From Sphingomonadales bacterium Ga0077557 (GTDB lineage Bacteria; Pseudomonadota; Alphaproteobacteria; Sphingomonadales; Sphingomonadaceae): a DNA stretch of 64,000 nt. The stretch covers positions 124,001 to 188,000 of the forward strand of contig LNFI01000008.1 of the NCBI GenBank assembly GCA_001464615.1, in the 5' to 3' direction. Positions within the stretch are counted from its first letter, which is position 1. The number at the start of each line of letters is the position of its first letter. The notes beneath the pieces were generated by a model. That model did no database searches and was not told the origin of the DNA. It was given only the letters and a program-made list of their open reading frames with translations. Below are positions 17,643-27,903 of the stretch, in pieces. Made by a program: the position numbers and the translations under genes.

Positions 17643-20380
17643 TAGAAGCTTGTCCCTACATTGAAAGTAACGAGTTTGGCATCATCGCCTGGCTGTTGAA
17701 ACAATGCCCGGGCGACGTTGATTCGAAGCGGCCCGAACGGCGAATTCCAGTTCACCCCAATGCCGATCGTGACTCGCGGTATCGCAGAATTGCCCAGGAA
17801 TCGCTCAATAAATGGCGTCTGTTCAGTCAGAAATTGAGGATTTGGTGCCGTACCGATACAGGTGCCGGTGGAATCAGGGATACCTGCGGCGCAACTCGTC
17901 GTTGTTGTGATCGGTGCGTCAACCGTACCGGCATTATAGGTAAAGACCCCCGCCACTGGCGTAAAGATTGAACCGATAAATGTTCTGCCCGTGGCCGGAT
18001 CAGTAAGCGTCGGGAACCCATTTGGGAAATTGATCGGATCGATCGAGTTGGCGGTGGGCAAAGGCCGCGCCACCCCGAACAACGCACCGAAATCCATGAA
18101 GATCGACGGGCGCAGCCCAAGATCGCGGGCACCTGCGCCAAGGGGGATTTCGAGTTCCACATGCCCCAGATAATAGGCCCTGCCGCCCAGCGGATCATCG
18201 AGAAACTGATTGCGGCCATCCTGCAGCGTTTGATTGACCGTGCCGTCGGTGTAGCTGATGCGTTGAATGCGCGGCCCGACACCGCGAATATCAAAGCCGC
18301 GGAACTGTGGTTCGCCCAAGTAATAGCGATCATTGATCCGGACGGCATCGATCCCGGGGCCACGCCCACTTTCCAGCGGAAGAACATAGCCCCCTTCCAA
18401 GCCGACCGAGAAGATGAAGCCGCTGCCGACATTCCAATATTTGTCAGCATCGAATTTGGTTTTGATATAGCGCACGTCCCCACCAAGGCCGGCGATATCC
18501 TGACTGAAAATGACGCGATTTCCTGCCGTCGGGCGGATCCCACTGTTCAGGCTGTTGTAAAGCAGCGAGTACCCTACCGACGATGTCACGCGGTTGCCGA
18601 TCGAATCGCAAAGGTAACGCCCTGCCCTGATCGGATCGCACGCGCCGTTGACAAAAAACGTTGCCTGATCGAGCCCGACCTCGTCATAGGTCAGACCATA
18701 GCGACCAGACAAAGAGAGATATTCGGTGATCGGCACGCCGGCGCGGATCTGGAAACCGGTCGAAATCTGGCTGAAGGTGGTGTTTCGCTGATTTCCCTGA
18801 AAACCGAACGAACTGAAATCACGCCGGAAAATATCACCGCCGACCGCGATGGTTTTCCCCAACAGATAGGGTTCCGTAAAGCCGACTTCGACTGATTTGT
18901 TAAATTGCGAATAGCTGACGCTGGCGCGCAGCTCCTGGCCCTTGCCACGGAAATTGCGCTGCTTGACTGAGGCTTGCAGGATGAACCGCTCAAGGCTTGA
19001 AAAACCAGCCGAAAGATTGAGTTCACCGGTCGATTTCTCTTCGACATTCGCTTCAAGCACAACGCGATCGGGCGAAGAGCCTGGCTTTTGCGATATCTCG
19101 AACTTTTCCTGGAAATAGCCGAGCGAGTTGATCCGGTCCTGTGATCGCTTGACCAGGAAGCTGTTAAACGGATCGCCCTCTGCCAGGCGCATCTCGCGGC
19201 GGATGACCTTGTCCTGCGTTATCGTATTGCCGTTGATATCGATCCGCTCGACATACGTCCGCTTGGCTTCCGAAATATGGAAGTTGATCGACATTGTGAA
19301 CGCTTCGCGATCGGGCGAATATTCAGGATTCACCTCGGTAAAGGCATATCCAAACAGCCCGGCGGTCTCATTGATTGACTCAATCGAATCCTCAACCTGC
19401 TTGGCGTTGTACCAATTGCCCTTTTTGGCGAGCAGACCGGCGGCAAGCGCTTTGTTATCAAAGTCACGAATGTCGCTATCGACCGTCACGTCGCCGAATT
19501 TATAGCGTTTCCCCTCCTGCAACACATAAGTGATAATGAAATCACGCTTGTCAGGGGTCAGTTCCGCAATGGCAGAGGTAATCTTGAATTCGGCATAGCC
19601 CTCGGTCAGGTAGAACTGGCGGAGCTTCTGCTGATCAAAAGCAAGGCGGTCCTGATCATAGCTGGTGCTGGAGCTGAGCAACGATGTCAGGCGCGCCTGT
19701 TTGGTTGCCATCTCACCGCGCAGCTTGCCGTCGGAAAACTTCTCGTTGCCGATGATGTTGATCTGGCGAACCTTGGATTTCGGCCCTTCAGAAACTTCAA
19801 AAATGATATCGACGCGGTTCTGGTCGAGCGCCACCATCTTGGGGCTCACCGACGCGGCAAACCGGCCCTGACGCCGATAAAGTTCAATAATCCGCGCAAC
19901 GTCGGATCGCACGGCCGATCGGGTGAAGATCTGCCGTGGCGCGAGCTTGATTTCCTTCTGGATCTTATCGCTCTTCAACCGCTTATTGCCTTCAATCAGC
20001 ACGCGGTTAATGATCGGATTTTCGCGGATCTTCAGGACGATATCGCCGGTTTGCGCACCACTGATCGTCACATCGGCAAATAAGTCGCTATTATACAGGT
20101 CCTTGATCGCCTGATCGAGCGATTCATTGGTGAAGGCCTGACCGATCCGCAGCTTTGTGTACGACAAGGCCGTATCGGGTTCGATGCGCTGGGTCCCATC
20201 AACCCGCAGCGTCTTGATCACACGAACCGGGGCTTCGGGCCCCTGCGCCGGCATCGGTGCCAGCACGCGTGGCGCATCGCTTTGCGCCATCGCTGTGCCG
20301 GACAATCCAGAAAGCATGGTGCCGGCCAGCAAAACCGCAACTGCACGTGCACCAAATTTGGAAGATCTGGTCGCTGTCAC
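17642..20380 (-). CDS. bamA: BamA, outer membrane protein assembly factor
   Basis: About 912 residues. A signal peptide (GARAVAVLLAGTMLSGLSG, cleavage after AMA) is followed by five POTRA-like repeats (about residues 45-400) and an Omp85 beta-barrel. The barrel contains the conserved YYLGEPQFRGFDIRGVGPR region and ends in the aromatic residue F, as outer-membrane barrels do. BamA inserts beta-barrel proteins in the outer membrane. The frame is open to 20446; ATG 20410 has no Shine-Dalgarno, while GTG 20380 has GGGG 7 nt upstream and gives a normal-length signal peptide, so GTG is preferred with moderate confidence. Operon neighbours are rseP and skp. Confidence 0.95.
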   Translation of the reverse strand: MTATRSSKFGARAVAVLLAGTMLSGLSGTAMAQSDAPRVLAPMPAQGPEAPVRVIKTLRVDGTQRIEPDTALSYTKLRIGQAFTNESLDQAIKDLYNSDLFADVTISGAQTGDIVLKIRENPIINRVLIEGNKRLKSDKIQKEIKLAPRQIFTRSAVRSDVARIIELYRRQGRFAASVSPKMVALDQNRVDIIFEVSEGPKSKVRQINIIGNEKFSDGKLRGEMATKQARLTSLLSSSTSYDQDRLAFDQQKLRQFYLTEGYAEFKITSAIAELTPDKRDFIITYVLQEGKRYKFGDVTVDSDIRDFDNKALAAGLLAKKGNWYNAKQVEDSIESINETAGLFGYAFTEVNPEYSPDREAFTMSINFHISEAKRTYVERIDINGNTITQDKVIRREMRLAEGDPFNSFLVKRSQDRINSLGYFQEKFEISQKPGSSPDRVVLEANVEEKSTGELNLSAGFSSLERFILQASVKQRNFRGKGQELRASVSYSQFNKSVEVGFTEPYLLGKTIAVGGDIFRRDFSSFGFQGNQRNTTFSQISTGFQIRAGVPITEYLSLSGRYGLTYDEVGLDQATFFVNGACDPIRAGRYLCDSIGNRVTSSVGYSLLYNSLNSGIRPTAGNRVIFSQDIAGLGGDVRYIKTKFDADKYWNVGSGFIFSVGLEGGYVLPLESGRGPGIDAVRINDRYYLGEPQFRGFDIRGVGPRIQRISYTDGTVNQTLQDGRNQFLDDPLGGRAYYLGHVELEIPLGAGARDLGLRPSIFMDFGALFGVARPLPTANSIDPINFPNGFPTLTDPATGRTFIGSIFTPVAGVFTYNAGTVDAPITTTTSCAAGIPDSTGTCIGTAPNPQFLTEQTPFIERFLGNSAIPRVTIGIGVNWNSPFGPLRINVARALFQQPGDDAKLVTFNVGTSF

Positions 20381-20442
20381 TATTTTACCCCAAAACGGAT
20401 ATGTCTGCATTGCACGGCGTGCGTCGCCCTGCCCGAACCCGA

Positions 20443-21588
20443 TCAACCGATCAACCCGGCTAGCTGAATCCCCAGCTTATTCCATAGGCCCAACGTGCCC
20501 AGGTCATTGAACGTCACCATCACCATCAACGCTAGCACGGCAGCCAATCCGCCTCGAAAAGCCCATTCCTGCACCTGCGCCTCCAACGGCCGACGGCGGA
20601 CAGCCTCGATCGCATAAAACAGCAGGTGACCGCCATCGAGTACAGGCACTGGCAAAAGGTTAATGAATCCCAGATTAATCGAAACAAGCGCAATCAGGAA
20701 TACGAACGACGATGTGCCCAGCGCCATCTGCTCGCCTGAAACTTTCGCAATGCTCAACGGCCCGCCAAGTTCCTTGACCGAACGCCGGCCCGACACGATT
20801 TGCCCGATCACATCCCCCATCATGCGCAGGATGCTGCCGGTCTGCCGAACCGCGACTGCGGGTGCTTCGATCAGGCTGACGGGCGCCAGCGTTGCCGCCG
20901 CACGGCCAATGCCGATCCTGCCGATTTTGGGTTCGTTACCGAACCGATCGCGCTCCACATGGGTACCGATGATGAGCGTAACCCCCTTGGGCGCAGCATC
21001 GCGAACGAAATCCACTTGAACGCTCTGGCCTGGTCGGATTTGGACGAACCGGACCATATCTTCAAAGGTACCGATCGGCCGCCCCGCCAAGGCGACGATC
21101 TTGTCGCCTTCGCGCAAGCCAGCAGATGCTGCAGGACTGCCTGGCTGGATCGACCCGATCACGGCCGGGGTCCGCAGATCGCCATAGCTGATCGCAAAGC
21201 CCATCAGGATCGCGATCGCCACCAGGAAATTGGTGATCGGTCCGGCCGCCACGATAATCGCTCGCTGCCAGATCGGCTTAGCCTGAAAGGTGCGCGCGCG
21301 TTCCTCCGCTGGCAGGGCCAGCCATTCAGGATCGGGCTTGCTTGACGCATCCATATCGCCAGCGAATTTCACATAGCCGCCCAAGGGCATCCAGCCGAAC
21401 TTCCAACGCGTACCGCGTTTGTCGGTTACCCCGAACACTTCGCGGCCAAAGCCGATCGAGAATTCATCCGCCTTCACCCCAAACAGGCGGCCGGCGAGAT
21501 AATGGCCAAGTTCATGCACGAACACCAACGGCCCAATTACCAGGACGAACGCTATGACCGTGTAGAGAAAGCCTGGGGTCTGGATCAA
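20443..21588 (-). CDS. rseP: RseP-type intramembrane site-2 metalloprotease
   Basis: About 381 residues. HELGH (zinc ligands His25 and His29, Glu26 catalytic) lies in the first membrane helix. A single PDZ domain begins near GSIQPGSPAASAGLREGDKI, and NLLPVPVLDGGHLL near the C-terminus supplies the third ligand. The frame reaches TTG 21597, but TTG 21588 overlaps the dxr stop as TTGA and has AAGGA 9 nt upstream, so it is the better start. RseP cleaves anti-sigma factors and signal-peptide remnants. The E. coli enzyme has two PDZ domains; one is usual in this lineage. Confidence 0.95.
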   Translation of the reverse strand: MIQTPGFLYTVIAFVLVIGPLVFVHELGHYLAGRLFGVKADEFSIGFGREVFGVTDKRGTRWKFGWMPLGGYVKFAGDMDASSKPDPEWLALPAEERARTFQAKPIWQRAIIVAAGPITNFLVAIAILMGFAISYGDLRTPAVIGSIQPGSPAASAGLREGDKIVALAGRPIGTFEDMVRFVQIRPGQSVQVDFVRDAAPKGVTLIIGTHVERDRFGNEPKIGRIGIGRAAATLAPVSLIEAPAVAVRQTGSILRMMGDVIGQIVSGRRSVKELGGPLSIAKVSGEQMALGTSSFVFLIALVSINLGFINLLPVPVLDGGHLLFYAIEAVRRRPLEAQVQEWAFRGGLAAVLALMVMVTFNDLGTLGLWNKLGIQLAGLIG

Positions 21589-22742
21589 ATGACGCAATCC
21601 TTCACACGTTCACTCGCCAGCCGGCGCGCCTCGGCATCGACTGCCAATACCGCTTCAAGCGAATCCGGGGCGGCCGGGTCATAGCCATTTAGCGTATCTT
21701 CGACGATTGCGGCAATTTCGAGGAAGCCAATTCGTCTTTCAAGAAAAGCCGCCACGGCCACCTCATTGGCGGCATTCAAAATGGCCGGTCGCGCGCCCCC
21801 CGCTTCCAGCGCTGATCGTGCCAGCCGCAAGGCGGGAAAACGGACGGGATCGGGGGCCTCAAAATCAAGTCGGCCGATGCCCACGAAATCAAGCGGGGCC
21901 ATGGGGGCAGCCATGCGATCCGGCCAGGCCAGGCAATAGGCGATCGGCGTCCGCATATCGGGCGGTCCCAACTGGGCAAGCACCGACCCATCGACATATT
22001 CCACCATTGAATGGATAACCGATTGGCGATGAACAATAATCTCTAGCTGATCATTGGCGACGGGGAACAGCCGCGCCGCCTCGATTAGCTCCAGCCCCTT
22101 GTTCATCAGCGTCGCTGAATCGACGGAAATCTTGGCTCCCATTGACCAATTGGGATGCGCCACCGCCTGTTCCAGCGTCATCTCCCGCATTTCAGCAAGT
22201 GACTTGTCGCGAAACGGCCCCCCGCTCGCCGTCAAAATGATCCGCCGCACCCGGTGAGGCCGCGCCGAATCAAAACACTGGAAAATCGCATTATGCTCCG
22301 AATCAGCGGGCAACAGCGTCGCGCCAGACGCGGCGGCGGCCGCCAGGATGACGTCGCCTGCCGAAACCAGCGGCTCCTTATTGGCCAGGATGATCGTCCC
22401 GCCTTGCCCGATCGCCGCCAACACCGGCTCCAGCCCAGCACAGCCGACAATGGCCGCCATGGTGACATCGGCGCCCATTGCCGCCGCTTCGCAAAGCGCC
22501 TTGGCACCGCCGGCCGTTTCGATACCGGTGCCGGCCAGCGCTGCGCGCAGATCGGCCAGGCAGCTCTCCTCGGCAACAACAGCACGCCTCGCGTTGGTGC
22601 GGATCGCAGCGGCAGCGAGCTTTTCGACATCGCAATTCGCGGTCAGCGCCAGCACTTCGAAATTTTCGGGTTCGCGCTCAATCAGATCGAGCGTCGATGT
22701 CCCGATAGAGCCGGTTGCCCCCAAAATCGTAACGCTTTTCAT
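21585..22742 (-). CDS. dxr: 1-deoxy-D-xylulose 5-phosphate reductoisomerase
   Basis: 385 residues; second step of the MEP isoprenoid route, making 2-C-methylerythritol 4-phosphate with NADPH. The NADPH fold begins VTILGATGSIGTSTLDLI. Other landmarks are LANKEPLVSAGD, LLPADSEHNAIFQ, LTASGGPFRD and HPNWSMGAKISVDSATLMNK, which carry the metal and substrate residues. Together with uppS two genes upstream this cluster provides both the isoprenoid precursor route and the cell-wall lipid carrier. The gene lies 2 bases from cdsA. Confidence 0.97.
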   Translation of the reverse strand: MKSVTILGATGSIGTSTLDLIEREPENFEVLALTANCDVEKLAAAAIRTNARRAVVAEESCLADLRAALAGTGIETAGGAKALCEAAAMGADVTMAAIVGCAGLEPVLAAIGQGGTIILANKEPLVSAGDVILAAAAASGATLLPADSEHNAIFQCFDSARPHRVRRIILTASGGPFRDKSLAEMREMTLEQAVAHPNWSMGAKISVDSATLMNKGLELIEAARLFPVANDQLEIIVHRQSVIHSMVEYVDGSVLAQLGPPDMRTPIAYCLAWPDRMAAPMAPLDFVGIGRLDFEAPDPVRFPALRLARSALEAGGARPAILNAANEVAVAAFLERRIGFLEIAAIVEDTLNGYDPAAPDSLEAVLAVDAEARRLASERVKDCVI

Positions 22743-22744
22743 TC

Positions 22745-23566
22745 TTAAAGCCCCTGCACCACATCCATCAGCAATTTTTGAATTTCCGGCAACATAACCA
22801 GGAAAGCCGCGATCGGCGCGACAGGAATCATCCCATCCACGCGATCCATCAACCCGCCATGGCCCGGCAACAAGCTGCCACTGTCCTTCACGCCCGACTG
22901 ACGCTTCAGCCAGCTTTCATACAGGTCCCCCGCCTGCGCCACCACCGCCAGCACCGGGGTGGCCAGCGTCAATCGCCACGGCAAGCCCCAGAAGCCATGC
23001 ATCACGGCGCCGAAAGCGGCTGCCGCGACGATCCCGCCGAAAAATCCAGCCCAGGTCTTGTTTGGGCTGATCATCGGCGCCAACCGCGCGCCGCCGATCA
23101 TCCGACCGGCAAAAAACGCGCCGACATCGCAGATCGAAACGAGCGCGATTGCCCAGATCGTCATTACTAAACCATCCGGCTGTTTGCGGATCAGCAACAA
23201 GGCGAGCACGGGCAACCCGGTATAGACCATGCCCAGCGCCAGATCGGGCCTTCGCGTGCTGGCCAGCGTGAATATGGCCGCTGCGGCGACCAGACCGAGC
23301 GCAAAGAAATTCGGCCCCGCAGCCCAGGGGCACATAATCGCCAGCGGGACGGAAAGCGTAAAAAGCATCAGCCGCTTGGTCGCGGCATCGACCTTGGCAA
23401 GATCGGCCCATTCGCCAATTACGCCTAAGCCGAGGATCGCCGTTGCCAGCCAAAAGGTGAAGCCGCCCAGCCACAGCACCACCAGCGCAAGGCCGGCCAT
23501 GCCAAGCCCAGCCACGGTGCGCGTCGCAAGCTCGGATCGCCCCTGGTTCGGGTCCGTCGCGCTCAC
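22745..23566 (-). CDS. cdsA: Phosphatidate cytidylyltransferase
   Basis: 273 residues with about seven to eight membrane helices; makes CDP-diacylglycerol for phospholipid synthesis. The C-terminal family signature is SGVKDSGSLLPGHGGLMDRV. The start is GTG, overlapping uppS as GTGA. CDP-diacylglycerol is the substrate of the PssA encoded at 28073-28852. Confidence 0.95.
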   Translation of the reverse strand: MSATDPNQGRSELATRTVAGLGMAGLALVVLWLGGFTFWLATAILGLGVIGEWADLAKVDAATKRLMLFTLSVPLAIMCPWAAGPNFFALGLVAAAAIFTLASTRRPDLALGMVYTGLPVLALLLIRKQPDGLVMTIWAIALVSICDVGAFFAGRMIGGARLAPMISPNKTWAGFFGGIVAAAAFGAVMHGFWGLPWRLTLATPVLAVVAQAGDLYESWLKRQSGVKDSGSLLPGHGGLMDRVDGMIPVAPIAAFLVMLPEIQKLLMDVVQGL

Positions 23567-24306
23567 AAGCCGCCAAAGCGCCGCTGCCGTCGGCCAAAAG
23601 AAGCCACAGCACCACGAAGCGCTGCCTCATCAAAATCCGGCCACAGCGTGTCGACAAACAGCAATTCGGTATAGGCAGATTGCCACAGCAGAAAATTGGA
23701 CAGCCGGTGTTCGCCCGACGTGCGGATCAACAGGTCGAGCGGCGGCAAATCATGGGTATCGAGATGTTGCTCAATCGTCTGCTCGTCGATCGATTCAATC
23801 GCGATCTCGCCATCGCGCACTTGCTGGGCAAGCGTCCGGGCAGCATTGGCCAATTCAGCCCGAGCGCCATAGTTTAGCGCAATCGCCAAAATCGGCCCGT
23901 CATTACCCGCCGTCCGCGCCAACGCATCATCAACCAGGGCAACGATGTCGGCCGAAAAACGGCTATAGTCGCCGATCACGCGGAGCCGAACATTCTCGCG
24001 CACCATTTCATCAAGGTCATTGCGGATGAACAGCCGCAACAGCCCCATCAGATCGCCCACCTCCTCTTCAGGGCGGCGCCAATTCTCTGACGAGAATGCA
24101 TAAAGCGTCAGGGCTTCAATACCCAACACGCGGGCCGCGCGCGTGATCCGCCGGGCCGCCTCTACGCCGCGGCGATGCCCTTCCAGGCGTGGCAAATGGC
24201 GCTGCTTTGCCCAGCGCCCGTTGCCGTCCATGATGATGGCGACATGGCGCGGCACCGCACCTTCTTCACCCGCCTTTTCAGGCACATTGGCGGGTCGAGG
24301 CTTCAC
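23563..24306 (-). CDS. uppS: Undecaprenyl diphosphate synthase (cis-prenyltransferase)
   Basis: 247 residues. [15 protein letters not shown] contains the catalytic Asp and the phosphate-binding loop; [13 protein letters not shown] and [20 protein letters not shown] are the other conserved blocks. It condenses isopentenyl units onto farnesyl diphosphate to give the C55 carrier for peptidoglycan and glycans. The start is GTG, overlapping frr as GTGA; no Shine-Dalgarno is needed if translation is coupled. Confidence 0.96.
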   Translation of the reverse strand: MKPRPANVPEKAGEEGAVPRHVAIIMDGNGRWAKQRHLPRLEGHRRGVEAARRITRAARVLGIEALTLYAFSSENWRRPEEEVGDLMGLLRLFIRNDLDEMVRENVRLRVIGDYSRFSADIVALVDDALARTAGNDGPILAIALNYGARAELANAARTLAQQVRDGEIAIESIDEQTIEQHLDTHDLPPLDLLIRTSGEHRLSNFLLWQSAYTELLFVDTLWPDFDEAALRGAVASFGRRQRRFGGL

Positions 24307-24860
24307 TTACCGAGGATTTCCTTTTCCTTGGCACTTGCAGCCGCATCGATCTCGGCAATCGTCGCGTCGGTGAGCTTCTGCACCTCAGTCTCGTGCCGCT
24401 TGCGCTCATCTTCACTGAAGATGTTCTTCTTTTCGTCGGCCTTCAGGCTTTCCATGCCATCGCGTCGCACGTTACGCGCGGCAATACGCGCTTTTTCAGC
24501 GTATTGCCCAGCCAGTTTGGCAAGTTCCTTACGGCGCTCTTCGGTCAAATCCGGGATCGGGATACGCAAAGTGGTGCCATCAACAATCGGGTTCAGGCCC
24601 AGGCCGGCCGACCGGATCGCCTTGTCGCACGGGCCGACATTGCCCTTATCCCAGACCTGCACTGAGATCAGCCGTGATTCGGGGACCGACACGGTTGCAA
24701 CCTGGTTTAGCGGCATATGCGACCCATAGACCTCAACCGTTACCGGATCGAGCAATGACGTGCTCGCCCGGCCCGTGCGCAGGCCGATCAGATCACCCTT
24801 TAGCGCTTCAACGCTGCCAGCCATGCGCCGCTCAAGATCGGCCTTGTCATAGGCGGCCAT
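24303..24860 (-). CDS. frr: Ribosome recycling factor
   Basis: 185 residues, the normal RRF size, from ATG 24860. GGAG lies 7 nt upstream at the end of pyrH, so the longer open frame to 24998 is not used. Typical blocks are [31 protein letters not shown], and [14 protein letters not shown], followed by the C-terminal helical hairpin arm. Splits the post-termination ribosome together with EF-G. Confidence 0.97.
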   Translation of the reverse strand: MAAYDKADLERRMAGSVEALKGDLIGLRTGRASTSLLDPVTVEVYGSHMPLNQVATVSVPESRLISVQVWDKGNVGPCDKAIRSAGLGLNPIVDGTTLRIPIPDLTEERRKELAKLAGQYAEKARIAARNVRRDGMESLKADEKKNIFSEDERKRHETEVQKLTDATIAEIDAAASAKEKEILGK

Positions 24861-24861
24861 G

Positions 24862-25590
24862 TCAGTTCTCCGTCTTGTTGTTGACGATTGTCGATGTACC
24901 TTCGCCGCGCAAGACCCGGGCAAGATTACCGGTTTCGCGGATATTGAAGACGACAATCGGAATATCGTTATCCCGGCACAGCGCAACAGCGCTTGCATCC
25001 ATTACCTTAAGATCGTCGGACAGAACACGACTGAAGGTAAGCTGTTCATAGCGGACGGCATTGGGATCGACCTTGGGGTCGGCATTATAGACACCATCGA
25101 CGCTGGTGCCCTTAAGCAACGCGTCGCAGCGCATTTCCGCCGCGCGCAACGCCGCCCCTGAATCGGTGGTAAAATAGGGGCTCCCCGTGCCGGCCGCGAA
25201 GATGACAACGCGGTTCTTTTCCAAATGCCGCTCGGCCCGCCGCCGGATATAGGGCTCGCAAACACTCGCCATCGGAATTGCAGACTGCACCCGGGTTTCA
25301 ACGCCTAGCCGCTCCAGTGCGTCCTGCATCGCGAGTGCATTCATCACGGTCGCCAGCATGCCCATATAATCCGCCGTTGCCCGGTCCATACCCTTGGCAG
25401 CACCAGCCATACCGCGAAAGATATTGCCGCCGCCGATCACCAGGCACAGCTGATAGCCGGCGTCTTTGGCTTGCTTCACTTCGCCAGCAACACGCGCCAC
25501 GGTGGCCGGGTCGATCCCGAAGGTTTGATCGCCCATCGCCGCCTCTCCGGACAGCTTGAGCAAAATGCGCTTGAATTTGGGTATGGTCAT
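24862..25590 (-). CDS. pyrH: UMP kinase
   Basis: 242 residues of the amino-acid-kinase fold: [24 protein letters not shown], the acceptor region [19 protein letters not shown], and the ATP region [20 protein letters not shown]. It phosphorylates UMP to UDP. It is part of the conserved rpsB-tsf-pyrH-frr order and lies one base from frr. Confidence 0.97.
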   Translation of the reverse strand: MTIPKFKRILLKLSGEAAMGDQTFGIDPATVARVAGEVKQAKDAGYQLCLVIGGGNIFRGMAGAAKGMDRATADYMGMLATVMNALAMQDALERLGVETRVQSAIPMASVCEPYIRRRAERHLEKNRVVIFAAGTGSPYFTTDSGAALRAAEMRCDALLKGTSVDGVYNADPKVDPNAVRYEQLTFSRVLSDDLKVMDASAVALCRDNDIPIVVFNIRETGNLARVLRGEGTSTIVNNKTEN

Positions 25591-25743
25591 CGATCCAACT
25601 TGCGCTTGGGCAGGGCAGCGGCGCGACCTTAGTAGGCCCCCTTCACCGTGCCAAGCACTGATACCAGTGACGACTTAATCATGGCCGGTCCATGCCGGCA
25701 CGATTCACACGGGCCATGCACCGCATCATCGCTTTGCCAAATC

Positions 25744-25772
25744 GGGGTGGGCCAGCCGTGCCGGTCCACCCC
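25744..25772 (-). terminator. Hairpin between tsf and pyrH, weak terminator or attenuator
   Basis: GGGGTGG (25744-25750) and CCACCCC (25766-25772) can pair around a 15-base loop, just after the tsf stop on the minus strand. The following sequence GATTTGG is only a weak T-tract. It lies in the 190-base gap 25591-25780 and probably reduces rather than stops read-through into pyrH. Confidence 0.4.
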
Positions 25773-25780
25773 CTATTTGA

Positions 25781-26704
25781 TTAGTTGACGCCGGCAGCGG
25801 CGGCAACTTCAGCGGCGAAATCGCTGGTCTCGCGCTCAATGCCCTCGCCCAGCTGGAAGCGGACATAATCCGTGAGCACGATGGTCTTGCCGGCAGCCTT
25901 GGCGGCATTGGCGACCACGTCCGAAATCTTGGTCTTGCCGTCCATCACCAGCAATTGGCTGACCAAAGCATTTTCCTTGCGGTATTTCGCGATCGCGCCG
26001 TCGACCATCTTGGCAACGATATCGGCCGGCTTGCCGCTCTCGGCAGCCTTTTCGGTCGCAATCGCGCGTTCGCGAGCGACGATCTCGGGATCGAGATCTT
26101 CCTCGTTAAGCGCCAGCGGGAAAGCGGCTGCAATGTGCATCGCAATCTGCTTGCCAAGCGGCAGCAGCACATCGGCATCGGCGTCGCTCTCAAGCGCAAC
26201 CAACACGCCAATCTTGCCGAGGCCCGGTGCCGCCGCGTTGTGGACGTAAGGGACCACGGCGCCACTGCTGACTTCGAGCCGCTTGGCGCGACGCAGATTC
26301 TGGTTTTCGCCGATCGTCGCGATGTTGTTGGTCAGCACTTCCTCAACGGTTTTGCCGCCCAGATGCGCCGCCTTGATCACGTCGATCGAATCGCCGAGCT
26401 CAAGCGCCACCGAAGTCACGTCACGGACGAACGTTTGGAATTGATCATTCTTGGCGACAAAGTCGGTCTCGGAATTGACCTCAACCACGGCCCCCTTGGT
26501 GCCCGACACTTCGACGCCGACCAGGCCCTCGGCTGCGGTGCGGCTGGATTTCTTGGCGGCCGAAGCCAGCCCTTTGGTGCGCAGCCAATCCATGGCGGCA
26601 TCCATGTCGCCATTCGCTTCGGTCAATGCCTTTTTGCAATCCATCATGCCCGCGCCGCTCTTCTCGCGCAGATCCTTGACGGCGGCGGCTGTGATCTCGG
26701 CCAT
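25781..26704 (-). CDS. tsf: Translation elongation factor Ts
   Basis: 307 residues, the normal proteobacterial length. The N-terminal UBA-like domain ([19 protein letters not shown]) is followed by the core [14 protein letters not shown], where the TDFVA stretch inserts into EF-Tu to expel GDP. The gene is separated from rpsB by 89 bases carrying a long dyad (see 26727-26776). Confidence 0.97.
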   Translation of the reverse strand: MAEITAAAVKDLREKSGAGMMDCKKALTEANGDMDAAMDWLRTKGLASAAKKSSRTAAEGLVGVEVSGTKGAVVEVNSETDFVAKNDQFQTFVRDVTSVALELGDSIDVIKAAHLGGKTVEEVLTNNIATIGENQNLRRAKRLEVSSGAVVPYVHNAAAPGLGKIGVLVALESDADADVLLPLGKQIAMHIAAAFPLALNEEDLDPEIVARERAIATEKAAESGKPADIVAKMVDGAIAKYRKENALVSQLLVMDGKTKISDVVANAAKAAGKTIVLTDYVRFQLGEGIERETSDFAAEVAAAAGVN

Positions 26705-26726
26705 GTCTTACATCCTTATCTTCGAT

Positions 26727-26776
26727 AAATATGGGTAGGGACGGGGGAAGGCTTGCGCCCTACCCCGCCCATATTT
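26727..26776 (-). promoter_or_regulatory. Long inverted repeat in the rpsB-tsf leader
   Basis: AAATATGGG (26727-26735) and CCCATATTT (26768-26776) are perfect 9-base arms around a 32-base centre. The centre contains GGGTAGGG-like and CCCTACCC segments that could form a competing inner hairpin. It fills most of the gap between the two coding regions. A structure modulating the tsf:rpsB ratio is plausible, but this is inferred from sequence alone. Confidence 0.5.
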
Positions 26777-26793
26777 CAGTTCGGAGACGCCAC

Positions 26794-27636
26794 TCAGGCG
26801 TCGAGCTGCTGCTCGCCTTCGACGGCCATCACGGCATCGCTCGCTGCTGCGACCATTTCGGGGTCAACGGCCGCTTCAACGGGTGCTGCCAGCGCTTCTT
26901 CAGCGGGTGGCTCGTCCATCGCGCCCAGGTCACGACCGCTCTGTGCCTGCTGCTGCTGTCCACCGCGCGTCGCGGCGATCGCAATCGCTTCGCAATACAG
27001 GCGGATCGCGCGGCTGGCGTCATCATTCGCGGGGACCGGAAAAGCGATGCCATCGGGCGAGACGTTCGAATCGAGGATCGCGACGACCGGGATACCCAGC
27101 GTGTTGGCTTCCTTGATCGCCAACTCTTCCTTGTTGGCGTCGATCACGAACATCACGTCCGGGATGCCACCCATGTCGCGGATGCCGCCGAGCGACAGGT
27201 CAAGCTTGTCCTTCTCGCGCGTCAGCTGCAGGACTTCCTTCTTGGTCAGGCCGGTGGTGTCGCCCGACAGCTGCTCTTCGAGCGTCTTGAGGCGCTTGAT
27301 CGAGCCCGAGATGGTCTTCCAGTTGGTGAGCATGCCGCCCAACCAGCGATGGTTGACGAAATGCTGGCCCGAACGACGCGCTGCATCTGCGACGGGCTCC
27401 TGCGCCTGGCGCTTGGTGCCGACGAACAGCACCTTGCCGCCCGATGCCGTCGACGCAGCGACGAATTCGAGCGCGCGCGCAAACAACGGCACGGTCTGGC
27501 TGAGGTCGAGAATATGGACGCCGTTGCGGTCGCCAAAGATATAGGGCTTCATCTTGGGGTTCCAGCGGTGAGTCTGGTGGCCGAAATGTGCGCCTGTTTC
27601 GAGCAATTGCTGCATGGTGACGACTGGTGCCGCCAT
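26794..27636 (-). CDS. rpsB: Ribosomal protein S2
   Basis: 280 residues from ATG 27636, which has AGGA 7 nt upstream; the open frame to 27672 is not needed. Landmarks are [19 protein letters not shown], the central [16 protein letters not shown] and [14 protein letters not shown]. It carries an acidic/alanine-rich C-terminal extension of about 45 residues beyond the E. coli-like core, common in sphingomonads as far as I recall. TTGATT (17 nt) TAAGCG in the minus-strand upstream region could be the promoter, weakly supported. Confidence 0.97.
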   Translation of the reverse strand: MAAPVVTMQQLLETGAHFGHQTHRWNPKMKPYIFGDRNGVHILDLSQTVPLFARALEFVAASTASGGKVLFVGTKRQAQEPVADAARRSGQHFVNHRWLGGMLTNWKTISGSIKRLKTLEEQLSGDTTGLTKKEVLQLTREKDKLDLSLGGIRDMGGIPDVMFVIDANKEELAIKEANTLGIPVVAILDSNVSPDGIAFPVPANDDASRAIRLYCEAIAIAATRGGQQQQAQSGRDLGAMDEPPAEEALAAPVEAAVDPEMVAAASDAVMAVEGEQQLDA

Positions 27637-27903
27637 AGGGAATTCCTTTCCGGTTTGTCCTCTGGGAAGCAAATATCCGAACGGGCCAAGGCCCGGGCGG
27701 ACACCGGTGATGTGCGCTTCCCATGCGGGGTTGAGGCGCGGCGCTTAGCCGAGACCCGGATTCAAATCAAGATTCAATTCAACGCTTGACAGTTGGAACG
27801 GAGGTGGAACATACAGGGTTCGTAAGCTGTACACGGAACAAAAATGACCGCCCGTCCCTTCATGGACGACAGGGCATTTCAACAATTGACGGAGGATTAG
27901 ACG

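Noticed and set aside
24862..24998. Longer frr reading frame starting at 24998
   Set aside because: The added residues lie inside pyrH and do not resemble RRF; ATG 24860 has a proper Shine-Dalgarno.
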